Below are positions 23,417 to 31,031 of a DNA stretch of 31,031 nt, piece after piece. This DNA comes from BPJO01 sp037189665 (lineage in GTDB: Bacteria > Planctomycetota > Phycisphaerae > Tepidisphaerales > Tepidisphaeraceae): contig JBBCIV010000147.1 of assembly GCA_037189665.1 (NCBI GenBank), forward strand, positions 1-31,031, given 5' to 3'. Under the pieces are notes generated by a model. It did no database searches. It saw only the letters and a list, made by a program, of their open reading frames with translations, and had not been told where the DNA came from. Numbering within the stretch: the stretch's first letter is position 1; every line of letters begins with the position of its first letter. The translations under genes and the position numbers were made by a program.

Positions 23417-24889
23417 CTACCGCCGCTTGCCCTTCTTATTGCGGTCTTTTTTCTCCTGCCAGCCCGATCGCTTGGTGCGCAGCATGTTCGCGCCGGGCTG
23501 GGCGATCGCGCCGAGGTTGCCGCTCATGAGGCCGCGCATCATCTTCATGCGGCTGAGCATGTTCATGCCGCCGACGGCGCGCATCATGTCGCGGCTCATC
23601 TCGAACTGCTTGAGGAACTGCCCGACCTCCGCCGGATCGACACCGGCACCACGAGCGATGCGGCGGCGGCGCGGGGCGTCGATCATGTCGGGCTTCTTGC
23701 GCTCGGCGCGGTTCATCGAGTTGAAGATCGCCTGCATGCGGCCCATGTGGCCTTCGACGCCTTCGCCGTTCATGTTTACCTGTTTGGCGAGCTCGCTCAT
23801 GCCGGGGATCATGCCCAGGATTTTGCCCATCGGCCCGAGCTTTTTGATCTGGCCCATCTGGCCGATGAAATCTTCGAGCGTGAACTCGCCCTTCTCCATC
23901 TTCTCGGCCAGCTTGGCCTGCTGGTCCATGTCGAACTGCTTGTGCGCCTCTTCCACCAAGCCGACGATGTCGCCCATGCCCAGGATGCGCGACGCGACGC
24001 CTTCCGGGCGGAACTCTTCCAACCGCTCGAGCTTTTCGCCCACGCCCAGGAACTTCACCGGCTTGCCGGTCACCATCTTCGCGCTCAGGAGCGCGCCGCC
24101 GCGGGTGTCAGAGTCGAACTTGGTGAGGATCAGGCCGTCCAGCTCGAGCTTTTCGTTGAACGCCTTGGCGGAGTTGACCGCGTCCTGGCCGGTCATGGAG
24201 TCGAGGACGAGGAAGATCTGATGCGGCTTGACCGCGTCGTTCACTTCCTTCAGTTCGTTCATCAGCTCTTCGTCGATGGCGAGTCGGCCGGCGGTATCGA
24301 GGATGACGATGTCTCGGCCGAGCTTTTTCGCCTCGTTTACCGCCGCCCGCGCCACCGTCACCGCGGCGCCGCTGGCGACCTGCCCGTGCGGGGCGATCTT
24401 GCTGTCGTCGGCGTAAACGGGCGTTTCGGTCTGCTGCCCCAGCGTTCGGAGCTGCTCCACCGCCGCCGGCCGCTGCAAGTCTACCGCCGCGAGCAATGGA
24501 TTGTGCCCCTTGGCCTTGAGGAACAGCGACAGCTTGCCGCAAGTGGTCGTCTTACCCGACCCCTGCAGGCCGCACATCATGATGACCGTCGGCCCCGGCG
24601 TGACGGTGTAGATCGTCGTGTCGACCGGGCCCATGAGGTTCACGAGTTCGTCGTTGACGATCTTCACCATCAACTGCGCCGGCTGCAGCGACTTGATCAC
24701 TTCCTGGCCGATCGCCTTCTGGATGACATGTTCGCAGAAGTCGTTGACGACCTTCAGGTTGACGTCCGCCTCCAGCAGCGCCACGCGCACCTCGCGCATC
24801 GCCTCGCGGATATTCTCTTCACTGATCCGGCCCTTGCCGGAGAGCGTGCGGAAAACGGTCGAAAACTTGTCGGTAAGCTGGTCGAACAT
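23417..24889 (-). CDS. ffh: Signal recognition particle GTPase Ffh (SRP54)
   Basis: A 490-residue SRP54 homologue that targets nascent membrane proteins to FtsY and the translocon. The N domain (1-90) is followed by the G domain with G1 GLQGSGKTT (107-115), DLQRPAAVEQL, the G3 DTAGRL, the G4 TKFDSD (usually TKLD) and GVGEKLERLEEF. The M domain (about 330-460) is rich in methionine (MGKILGMIPGMSELAKQVNM and the signal-binding MMRAVGGMNMLSRMKMMRGLM). The tail is lysine-rich. The start ATG 24889 has GCGGGGA upstream. The length is normal. The SRP RNA gene is not seen in the window. Confidence 0.96.
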   Translation of the reverse strand: MFDQLTDKFSTVFRTLSGKGRISEENIREAMREVRVALLEADVNLKVVNDFCEHVIQKAIGQEVIKSLQPAQLMVKIVNDELVNLMGPVDTTIYTVTPGPTVIMMCGLQGSGKTTTCGKLSLFLKAKGHNPLLAAVDLQRPAAVEQLRTLGQQTETPVYADDSKIAPHGQVASGAAVTVARAAVNEAKKLGRDIVILDTAGRLAIDEELMNELKEVNDAVKPHQIFLVLDSMTGQDAVNSAKAFNEKLELDGLILTKFDSDTRGGALLSAKMVTGKPVKFLGVGEKLERLEEFRPEGVASRILGMGDIVGLVEEAHKQFDMDQQAKLAEKMEKGEFTLEDFIGQMGQIKKLGPMGKILGMIPGMSELAKQVNMNGEGVEGHMGRMQAIFNSMNRAERKKPDMIDAPRRRRIARGAGVDPAEVGQFLKQFEMSRDMMRAVGGMNMLSRMKMMRGLMSGNLGAIAQPGANMLRTKRSGWQEKKDRNKKGKRR

Positions 24890-25011
24890 ATCCCCGCTAT
24901 TTTAGCCGTGATCGGGGGAAAAGCCCACTCTCATGAAACACCTCTTCCCCTCGCGCTGAAACCGGAAGCGCCGACCTTGCGACCCGCCCGCCCGCGACTG
25001 AGAATATTTCC

Positions 25012-25563
25012 ATGACCGGTCAGGACACCGACCTTTCCCATCTTCCGCGATGGCGTGCCCGGCGGTTGCTGGCGGCGTTTTTGGTGACGTTTCTGCTGTC
25101 GCGGATCATGGTGCTGCTGATCATGACCCACCGCGCGCCGGATTTTTACCTGCACGTTGGCGGGACGCACGTGCATCATCTCAATTACGGGATCGTGCTG
25201 CTCTCGGCGGTCGGAACGTGGGCGTTGCTGTGGCCCCTCGCTGGCCGCGCGCTGCGGATCGCGCTGGCGCTCTTCGGCGTGGGGCTGGGGCTGACGTTCG
25301 ACGAATTCGGCATGTGGGTCCACCTCGGCGGGGCGTACTGGCAGCGGGCAAGCTTTGATGCGATCGTCGTGGTCGGCGGAGCGATCGCGTGGTTCGCCTA
25401 CGGGCCGGCAATCAAACGGTATCGGCCGGCACAGTGGGCGTGGGTGGCGACGATGCTGGCGCTCAGCGTCGTCTTCGGATATCTCATCATCGATTCCCTG
25501 AACCACCTCGGCACGCGGCTGGCGCCGACTTTCCAGCGGATAGAAGCGGAGCAGCCCTCTTGA
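25012..25563 (+). CDS. Small integral membrane protein with HVHH and DEFGMWVH motifs
   Basis: A 183-residue protein with about five membrane segments. The motif THVHHLNYGIVLL before one segment and LTFDEFGMWVHLGGAYWQRASFDA before another resemble a family of bacterial membrane proteins with HxHH and LDEFALWLH motifs, whose function I do not know. The clustered histidines and acidic residues could bind a metal, but this is inference. It is divergent from ffh across 122 bases and followed by a zinc-ribbon/DUF4190-type protein 67 bases downstream on the same strand. Confidence 0.75.
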   Translation: MTGQDTDLSHLPRWRARRLLAAFLVTFLLSRIMVLLIMTHRAPDFYLHVGGTHVHHLNYGIVLLSAVGTWALLWPLAGRALRIALALFGVGLGLTFDEFGMWVHLGGAYWQRASFDAIVVVGGAIAWFAYGPAIKRYRPAQWAWVATMLALSVVFGYLIIDSLNHLGTRLAPTFQRIEAEQPS

Positions 25564-25630
25564 ATTGAGATTCGCGTCGATCTGGTGTCAAATGTCCCCG
25601 GCCGCGGGGGTCCGCGATCGTAGAAGTCGC

Positions 25631-26458
25631 ATGATCATCTTCCAGTGCAACATTTGTCGCGCGCAGCTCTCCGCCGAGCCAGGACAGGCGGGACAACTGG
25701 TTCGATGCCCGAACTGCCTTACCACGCTCACCGTGCCCGCAGAGCAGGCGGCGACGGTCGGAGCCGGCGCTGGGACGAGCGGCGATATCGGCATCAGCTC
25801 GCCGACGACCCCGAGTGCCCCGCCGCGACAACAAACGCGGTTCACCGGCGTGCCGGGCGTTGGCGGCGGAGGCGGGAGACGGTACGGGTTCAACTGCGTC
25901 TACTGCTCGTCTCGCCTGGAGGCGACGGAGGCGATGGCGGCTCAGGAAGGCCAGTGCCCGACGTGCGGCAACGCGATCACGATCCCGATCCTCGACCGCT
26001 ACGGCCGGCTGATCGACCCGGTCACCAAGCAGATCATCAAGCAGGACCCGCACCCCGTCCATGCCTACGCCGCCGCTGGCGACCGCGCGCCGAAAATCAT
26101 TCGTCAGGATGACGGCTTGCAGGTCATCCAATGCGCCAAGTGCAACCGCCGCAGCCCCGTGAGCGCGAACAACTGCAAGCACTGCGGCATGCCCTTCACG
26201 ATGGAGGGCACCACTCCCGAGGCCGCCGGCGCGAGTAACGGGTTTGCGGTGGCGTCGCTGGTATTGGGCATCGTCGGCATCCCGTTCTTCTGCACGGTGC
26301 TGGTGCCCCTGCTGGCGGTGGTGTTCGGCGGAATCGCGGTCTCGCAGATCAACGCCAATCAGGGCAACAACAGCGGCGGCAAGGGACTGGCGATCGCGGG
26401 CATCGTCTGCGGCGTGGTGGGGCTGGGCATCGGGGCGGTTGCTTACCTGAATCAGTGA
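25631..26458 (+). CDS. Zinc-ribbon protein with DUF4190-like membrane tail
   Basis: A 275-residue protein with three CxxC zinc-ribbon pairs: CNICRAQL...CPNC near the start, CVYCSSRL...CPTCGN around residues 95-115 and CAKCNRR...CKHCG near 180-200. Two hydrophobic segments at the end (NGFAVASLVLGIVGIPFF and GLAIAGIVCGVVGLGIG) match the DUF4190 pattern. The ribbons probably lie in the cytoplasm and anchor the protein to the membrane through the tail. Function unknown. ATG 25631 is chosen because the first ribbon starts here; the longer open frame begins at TTG 25565 with non-conserved sequence. Confidence 0.8.
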   Translation: MIIFQCNICRAQLSAEPGQAGQLVRCPNCLTTLTVPAEQAATVGAGAGTSGDIGISSPTTPSAPPRQQTRFTGVPGVGGGGGRRYGFNCVYCSSRLEATEAMAAQEGQCPTCGNAITIPILDRYGRLIDPVTKQIIKQDPHPVHAYAAAGDRAPKIIRQDDGLQVIQCAKCNRRSPVSANNCKHCGMPFTMEGTTPEAAGASNGFAVASLVLGIVGIPFFCTVLVPLLAVVFGGIAVSQINANQGNNSGGKGLAIAGIVCGVVGLGIGAVAYLNQ

Positions 26459-26514
26459 ACCCGCGCGGCACCGCAGATGGAAGCAGGCCACAGCACGCGG
26501 GAAGGCGAACAGGG

Positions 26515-27369
26515 TTACCGTTTTGCCTCTTTGTTGTACCAGAAGTAATAGTCGTGCGTGGAAAGGCATTCCTCCAAATACTGACTGGAACTGGAGATGC
26601 CCGAAAAGTCGATTTTCGCCGGGGCCGCCGGCCCGATCCGATTGACGACCAGAAGGTTGTACTGCGCCGTGCTGATTCCGGAGTACGTGTTCCTGGGGCG
26701 AACCTGCGCCTCCACCGCTCTCACGTGGCCATCGGCGAACCCAATGTTTCCCTTCCCCTTCCGGTGCCGGCCGTGAAACGTATCGTATGGATTGCCGAGG
26801 CCCGGCCGTTGAAGCTGCAACGGCGATTTCAATATGCCCGACGACGAAAAGCTTACCGCATCGCCACACAGCGCGGTCTGGGATGCATCGCTGAACTGCG
26901 AAAACTTCTTCGCCCCGATGAGCGCCATTCCGTATGACGTCTGGATGTTCTCCGTCGCCAGCTTCTGGCTTCCCAGCGACGGGCAAAGCAGCACGTCAAT
27001 CTTGCCGAGGTATTTGCCCAGGTAGCCGCGCGACCACGAATACAGCGGATCCGCCATTCCCGGCGGCTGAACCTGGAGAAAACTCCAACTCATCCGAGCG
27101 GTGCCGGTAACGCCGTCAATGGTGTCAATGCCCGCAGGCAAACCCATCGTTGTGGTGGGAACGACCAGCCCCTGATTATCAATGGAATAGTTGTACGTCG
27201 CCAGCGCGATCTGCCGCAGGTTCGACATGCAGACGACCTGCCGTGAATGCGCCTGGGCGGCGGACAGCGTCGGCAGAAGAATCGCGATAAGCAGCGCAAT
27301 GATCCCAATTACAACAAGCAATTCAACGAGCGTGAACGCCCGCGATCGACGAACGCACTGCGGCACCAT
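26515..27369 (-). CDS. Prepilin-like protein with H-X9-DG type tail
   Basis: A 284-residue type II secretion/pilin-like protein. A short basic leader is followed by AFTLVELLVVIGIIALLIAILLP, the class III prepilin signal; the residue before FTLVE is Ala rather than the more usual Gly. After the helix come CMSNLRQIALATYNY and, near the end, FHGRHRKGKGNIGFADGHV, the processing-associated motif found in the planctomycete families formerly listed with DUF1559. GGAG lies five bases before ATG 27369, which supports this start over the longer frame at 27408. Many paralogues per genome are normal in this phylum; the role is unknown. Confidence 0.88.
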   Translation of the reverse strand: MVPQCVRRSRAFTLVELLVVIGIIALLIAILLPTLSAAQAHSRQVVCMSNLRQIALATYNYSIDNQGLVVPTTTMGLPAGIDTIDGVTGTARMSWSFLQVQPPGMADPLYSWSRGYLGKYLGKIDVLLCPSLGSQKLATENIQTSYGMALIGAKKFSQFSDASQTALCGDAVSFSSSGILKSPLQLQRPGLGNPYDTFHGRHRKGKGNIGFADGHVRAVEAQVRPRNTYSGISTAQYNLLVVNRIGPAAPAKIDFSGISSSSQYLEECLSTHDYYFWYNKEAKR

Positions 27370-27611
27370 AAAAACTCCAAAAACAAAGGAAACCGCAGAG
27401 CCAGCCATGCCGGTCCACTGAAACCGGGTTTGAGCTTAGTAATCGCCCTTTTCATTTCAAGTAAAATTTCTAGAATGAACAGCAGAATGAACACGGGTAG
27501 GCGATCGGCGTCCCCGTTTGTCCTGCGAGGCCGATGGCGACCACCTCCTCATTGTCCGCGGAACGCGCGTCTTGATGTCTCGCCACTTATTGGGGAATAC
27601 TGTCGCTAGCA

Positions 27612-28826
27612 ATGCTCGAGAACAACGAACAACCTACTTCATTTGAACGGGAAGCGACGGAGGTCCTGCAGGGGCTGAAACAGTCGTTCGCGGGGGTGCT
27701 TGCCTCTCTGGGCGTGCGGCGCCCTGTCGAGTTGCAGCGGCTGTTCAAGCTCGACGCCAAACTCTGCTGGCAGATCTTCAAGGCAGCGCAGGAGCGCGAC
27801 GTGCTGGCGGCAGGATCGGTGATCCCGGCGCGCGTTTCCATCGAACGGTTTGCCAGCGCCGCGTCATCCCACGTGGGCGCGGAGCAGATCTCGTCGCTGA
27901 CGTCGGCATACGATCGGTTCGAATCGCTTGTTCAGAAGCACGCGGGCGATCGCACCAGCTTCTCGTCGCTGATCACCGCCGCCGCCGGGTTAAACGAGGA
28001 ATGGCTGGCTGCGGATCAGCAGCATCGACGCAACTTGTTTCGCGGGTTCAGCCATGTCATGGGCGTTCACGCCCAGGCGCGGCTGTTTTCGTTCATGTTG
28101 ACGAAGGATCCGGAACCAGGCGTTTACGGCTCGGTTGCCATTTCTGGATATGTCGGCCTGCGCGTCCTTCGCGCGATGGACGCCGTTCGCGTGCACGGCA
28201 TGCAACAGATCCCGGAAGTGCCCAACAACGAATCGAACTTCCTCGAGCACAAGCCCATCGGCCTTCGCGGCGAAAACTACCTGCTGGAAGACTTCTGTAC
28301 CCATCCGCTTCCGAAGTTGCAGTTAACCACGGGGCAAACGGGAATGGAGAACTGGGTACATACCTCTCTGGTCCGGCCGGAAGTGGGAAACGTTGGATTG
28401 GCCACCGTGATGTTCGGCGAGAAGTGGCGCCTGCGGCAATTGCCCTCACAGTTGAGATACCTCACCAGCATTCCGATCGAAATATTGATTCAGGACGTGC
28501 TGATTCAACCCGGCCTCATGGAGGGGCCGCCAAACCTGTCGGTCTTCCTGGGCAATGACAACTTCCCCAGCCGCCCGCCCGATCACATGCCGTTGATGGG
28601 CGATCACAAGATCGAGTTTCTCGGAAAAGGCGCCGACGTGCTGGCGACCCCCGAGATGCCTCGCTACCCCGAGATGGCGACGGCGATCGCGCAAAAGTTG
28701 GGTTGGAACATCAATACTTTCGAGGTTTGGCGAGTGCGACTCGAATATCCCGTTTACCAAAGCACCTCCAGCATCCACCTCCACTTCACCAAGGATGCCG
28801 TAAACGCGCTGGAGGAAACCAAATAG
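27612..28826 (+). CDS. Unrecognised 404-residue protein
   Basis: A soluble-looking 404-residue protein. The N-terminal part (about 10-130) is helical (ATEVLQGLKQSFAGVLASLG, RLFKLDAKLCWQIFKAAQERD) and looks like a helix-turn-helix-like or protein-binding region; the middle and C-terminal parts (from about 150) are mixed and contain LRGENYLLEDFCTHPLP and IPIEILIQDVLIQPGL. No signal peptide or membrane segment is visible. The long unbroken frame with normal codon use supports a real gene. It diverges from the prepilin-like gene across about 240 bases. I do not recognise the family and assign no function. Confidence 0.72.
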   Translation: MLENNEQPTSFEREATEVLQGLKQSFAGVLASLGVRRPVELQRLFKLDAKLCWQIFKAAQERDVLAAGSVIPARVSIERFASAASSHVGAEQISSLTSAYDRFESLVQKHAGDRTSFSSLITAAAGLNEEWLAADQQHRRNLFRGFSHVMGVHAQARLFSFMLTKDPEPGVYGSVAISGYVGLRVLRAMDAVRVHGMQQIPEVPNNESNFLEHKPIGLRGENYLLEDFCTHPLPKLQLTTGQTGMENWVHTSLVRPEVGNVGLATVMFGEKWRLRQLPSQLRYLTSIPIEILIQDVLIQPGLMEGPPNLSVFLGNDNFPSRPPDHMPLMGDHKIEFLGKGADVLATPEMPRYPEMATAIAQKLGWNINTFEVWRVRLEYPVYQSTSSIHLHFTKDAVNALEETK

Positions 28827-29134
28827 CATCGGTGTGCGTCGGCATGTCTGATTCCATTTACTTTCCGAGAATATTTCCAGAAATAATTCGAGCTATTTTT
28901 CTTGATTGGCGTATATTAAACCAATAATTTTTATGTGAGTTAGAGCAAGGACTTATAAGAAAGGTCGGTCACCACTGGCCGTGTGACCGACATGAGCTTC
29001 TTCGGCGAACTGCTGAAGTGACTGCCACGATTTTGAGCATGTCTGCTCGTCGTCGCATTTGTGAACGAAAACGCGCTACCAAGATGTCAGAAAGGTTCAT
29101 TTCTGAAGTTCCATAGGAAATGGGAGAAATAGGT
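28827..29134. other. 308-base gap: AT-rich promoter region with hairpin and mini reading frames
   Basis: The gap is clearly AT-richer than its surroundings. A candidate promoter is TTGATT (28902-28907), 17 bases, TAATTT (28925-28930). A perfect 9-base stem follows: GTCGGTCAC (28964-28972) and GTGACCGAC (28983-28991). Directly after the stem a 9-residue frame MSFFGELLK (28992-29021) can be read, then a 25-residue Arg-rich frame (29039-29116) ends 18 bases before the PEP-CTERM start. Whether either is translated cannot be told. Confidence 0.5.
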
Positions 29135-29914
29135 ATGATGCAATTCGCTACTATTGTTCAATATATCGGTCGCAGTCGTCTGAAGACGGCCGCCGTTGCC
29201 GGAATGGCCTTGGTTTCCAGCATGGCGTCAGCTGCGGAGATCACCACCCCTACGGGCCTTAATCCGGGCGATTCCTTTTACGTCGTGTTCGTCACCAACG
29301 GGTCCTACCAAGGCAACTCGGCCGACATCTCCGTCTACGACAGCTATGTCAGCGCCGAGGCTGCCGGCCTGACGTACAACGGCGCGGCGGTTCAGTTTCG
29401 CGCGCTGGTGAGCACCGCCAACAACGACACCGATCCTGCGTCTACCGCAGTCTCGGCGGCCAGCCGATTCAACCCGACAGACGGCGGAATTTACCTGATC
29501 GGCGGAACCCAGATTGCCACCGGCGGGGCCGATCTGTGGGACGGGACCATCCTCAACCCCATCAACCAGACGCCGACAACGACCCTCGACTACAACGTTG
29601 TCTGGACGGGAACGAACGCCAACGGTGAGGGCGCCACCAATGCCACCGGTTCGCTGGCCCTGGGCACCGCGAATCAGTGGGACCCGCCCGGCACTCTGTC
29701 ACCCCTAGGTTACTATGCCATCACCGGTGATACCGCCTCGACCGATTCGTGGTGGGTCGGCCCGGCGATCAGTCGGACGAGCAACTCATGGCAGTTGTAC
29801 GCGTTCTCGGAACAACTCACGGTTGTCCCAGAGCCGGCATCCGCGTCGCTGCTCGCCATCGGCCTTGCCGCCTTGGCGCGACGCCGACGCCACGCGGCGA
29901 CGTCCGGCAAGTAG
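29135..29914 (+). CDS. PEP-CTERM sorted exported protein
   Basis: A 259-residue exported protein. The signal peptide is residues about 10-34 (LKTAAVAGMALVSSMASA). The C-terminus carries the PEP-CTERM sorting signal VPEPASASLLAIGLAALARRRRHA: the PEP motif, a short hydrophobic segment and an arginine cluster, recognised by an exosortase and probably cleaved on arrival at the cell surface or in exopolysaccharide export. The middle part is beta-rich and Asn/Thr/Gly-rich without a known domain. I start at ATG 29135 since GGGAGAAA lies just ahead; ATG 29120 is also in frame. A strong terminator follows 81 bases after the stop. Confidence 0.9.
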   Translation: MMQFATIVQYIGRSRLKTAAVAGMALVSSMASAAEITTPTGLNPGDSFYVVFVTNGSYQGNSADISVYDSYVSAEAAGLTYNGAAVQFRALVSTANNDTDPASTAVSAASRFNPTDGGIYLIGGTQIATGGADLWDGTILNPINQTPTTTLDYNVVWTGTNANGEGATNATGSLALGTANQWDPPGTLSPLGYYAITGDTASTDSWWVGPAISRTSNSWQLYAFSEQLTVVPEPASASLLAIGLAALARRRRHAATSGK

Positions 29915-29994
29915 GCGCTACACACACAGGTACTTTCCGCGCACGCGGAGCTTTCTGTTCCGCGCACGCGCGCGTAGTATCGCTGTCGGCCTTC

Positions 29995-30024
29995 AAGCCC
30001 CGCAATGAACTTGCGGGGCTTTTT
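29995..30024 (+). terminator. Intrinsic terminator
   Basis: An 11-base perfect stem AAGCCCCGCAA (29995-30005) / TTGCGGGGCTT (30011-30021) with a 5-base loop, followed by a T-run (30020-30024). It lies behind the PEP-CTERM gene. Its A-rich upstream side is weak, so it works mainly for the plus strand. Confidence 0.9.
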
Positions 30025-30131
30025 CGTTGGACTGCAGCACATGAGCCGGGCGGGCGACAAGCGCGATGGGGACACGGAGGATTCGTCATCGCGCGTGTAA
30101 CGCGTGGTGCGCGGTTCGTCCGCGCGGCCTC

Positions 30132-30857
30132 TCACTCCGCGGGCAGTTCGCCGTTGTGGGAGACGGATTGGACGTCGTCGTTGTCTTCCAGCGCGTCGAT
30201 CAGCTTCAGGAGCGATTGCGCCTTCTCCGCGTCCACCGCCACGGTATTGACGGGCAGGTAGGTGATTTCCGCGGCCTCGATCGCGACCGGCTTGGCTTCG
30301 ATCGCTTCCTTTACTTTGTGGAACTGCACCGGCTGGGTGAGCACTTCGTAGACTTCGCCTTCGTTGCGGACGTCTTCGGCGCCGGCGTCGAGGGAGAGCT
30401 CCATCAGTTCGTCTTCGCCGATCGCATCGGACTTGATGGTGATGATGCCCTGCTTGCTGAACTGGAACGACACCGACCCGTTCGTGCCGAGGTTGCCGCC
30501 GTGGCGGTCGAAGATGGAGCGGAGGTCGGGCGCGGTGCGCGAGCGGTTGTTGGTGAGCGATTCGATCATGATCGCCACCCCGCCGGGGCCGTAGCCTTCG
30601 TAGGTGGCGTTTTCGTAGTTCTCGGCGCCGAGTTCGCCGGTGCCCTTCTTGATGGCGTTGGCGATGGTGTCCTTGGGCATGTTGGCGGCCTTGGCTTCGT
30701 CGATGACGTAGCGAAGCGACAGGTTGTCGCGCGGGTCGCCTCCGTTCCTGGCGGCGATGATGATCTTGCGGGCGATCTTGCTCCAGATCTTGCCGCGCTT
30801 GGCGTCGTTGGCGCCCTTGGCTCGCTTGATTTTCGCCCAGTGACTATGGCCAGCCAT
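30132..30857 (-). CDS. yebC: YebC/PmpR-family protein
   Basis: A 241-residue YebC/PmpR-family protein. The signature start MAGHSHWAKIKRAKGANDAKRGKIWSKIARKI is unmistakable, followed by NMPKDTIANAIKKGTGE, EGYGPGGVAIMIESLTNNRSRT and FQFSKQGII. Family members were first described as DNA-binding regulators and more recently linked to ribosome rescue at proline-rich stretches, so the exact role in this organism is open. The length is normal. It is convergent with the PEP-CTERM gene. Confidence 0.95.
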   Translation of the reverse strand: MAGHSHWAKIKRAKGANDAKRGKIWSKIARKIIIAARNGGDPRDNLSLRYVIDEAKAANMPKDTIANAIKKGTGELGAENYENATYEGYGPGGVAIMIESLTNNRSRTAPDLRSIFDRHGGNLGTNGSVSFQFSKQGIITIKSDAIGEDELMELSLDAGAEDVRNEGEVYEVLTQPVQFHKVKEAIEAKPVAIEAAEITYLPVNTVAVDAEKAQSLLKLIDALEDNDDVQSVSHNGELPAE

Positions 30858-30958
30858 GCTCGTTCAACTCCTTCGGATCAACAGCAGACCGGCGAATGTA
30901 CACCAAATCCGCCGCCGGTTGAACCGTGCGCGAAAATGGGAGGAGGGTTATTGGGGGG

Positions 30959-31031
30959 CACGGATTGCCTCGGATCAGCACGGATTAGAGCAATGAACCA
31001 AATGTTGTAGCCGCGACGCCTGCGTCGCCCA
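30959..31031. repeat. Intergenic repeat words at window edge
   Basis: Two direct CACGGATT words (30959-30966 and 30979-30986) with CGGATCAG between them, and the start of another palindrome-like word GTAGCCGCGACG...TGCGTCGC (31007-31028) cut by the window end. They look like two more intergenic repeat families of the type seen in the BMC operon. Confidence 0.55.

Overview
The window (31,031 bases, GC-rich) is most likely from the chromosome of a planctomycete. The markers are a planctomycete/verrucomicrobial-type (PVM) bacterial microcompartment (BMC) locus, a PEP-CTERM protein, a prepilin-like protein with an ADGHV (H-X9-DG type) tail, and a small protein ending in the CGYDLR...CPECG zinc ribbon common in this phylum. 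The zinc ribbon and the mix of neighbours lean towards the Phycisphaerae, but that is only an inference.

Layout. Positions 1-3041 hold a metallophosphoesterase (cut by the window edge), a PEGA lipoprotein and a two-gene unit of membrane-anchored proteins. Positions 3085-4203 hold queE and queD (deazaguanine/queuosine precursor synthesis). Positions 4411-12353 hold the BMC operon, all on the plus strand: pduL, a fused double BMC-H shell gene, an acetate-kinase family gene, BMC-H, BMC-P, a CoA-acylating aldehyde dehydrogenase, BMC-P, an RpiB-fold protein without the usual catalytic residues, BMC-P, a class II aldolase and a DeoR regulator. Then come a secreted alpha/beta hydrolase and, convergent to it, lutC and lutB. 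Positions 15653-22659 hold an orphan FtsX-type permease, a Gfo/Idh/MocA oxidoreductase, a PhyH dioxygenase with a divergent AraC regulator, and a membrane protein. Positions 22677-30857 hold recX, ffh, two small membrane proteins, a prepilin-like protein, an unrecognised 404-residue protein, a PEP-CTERM protein and yebC.

How the genes fit together. The BMC operon matches the known PVM logic for deoxysugar (fucose/rhamnose) breakdown. The aldolase releases lactaldehyde. The aldehyde dehydrogenase makes lactyl-CoA, PduL makes the acyl phosphate, and the kinase yields lactate plus ATP. The neighbouring LutBC could oxidise lactate to pyruvate. PduL and the dehydrogenase carry probable N-terminal encapsulation helices and the aldolase a C-terminal one. 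No fucose/rhamnose isomerase or kinase, no NAD-recycling dehydrogenase and no lutA are in the window.

The most unusual features are three. (1) The shell protein is made of two complete BMC-H domains in one chain. (2) The RpiB-like protein is degenerate. (3) Every gap longer than about 12 bases inside the BMC operon contains a different inverted repeat built from short word-like units. One of these runs into the coding end of the RpiB-like gene.
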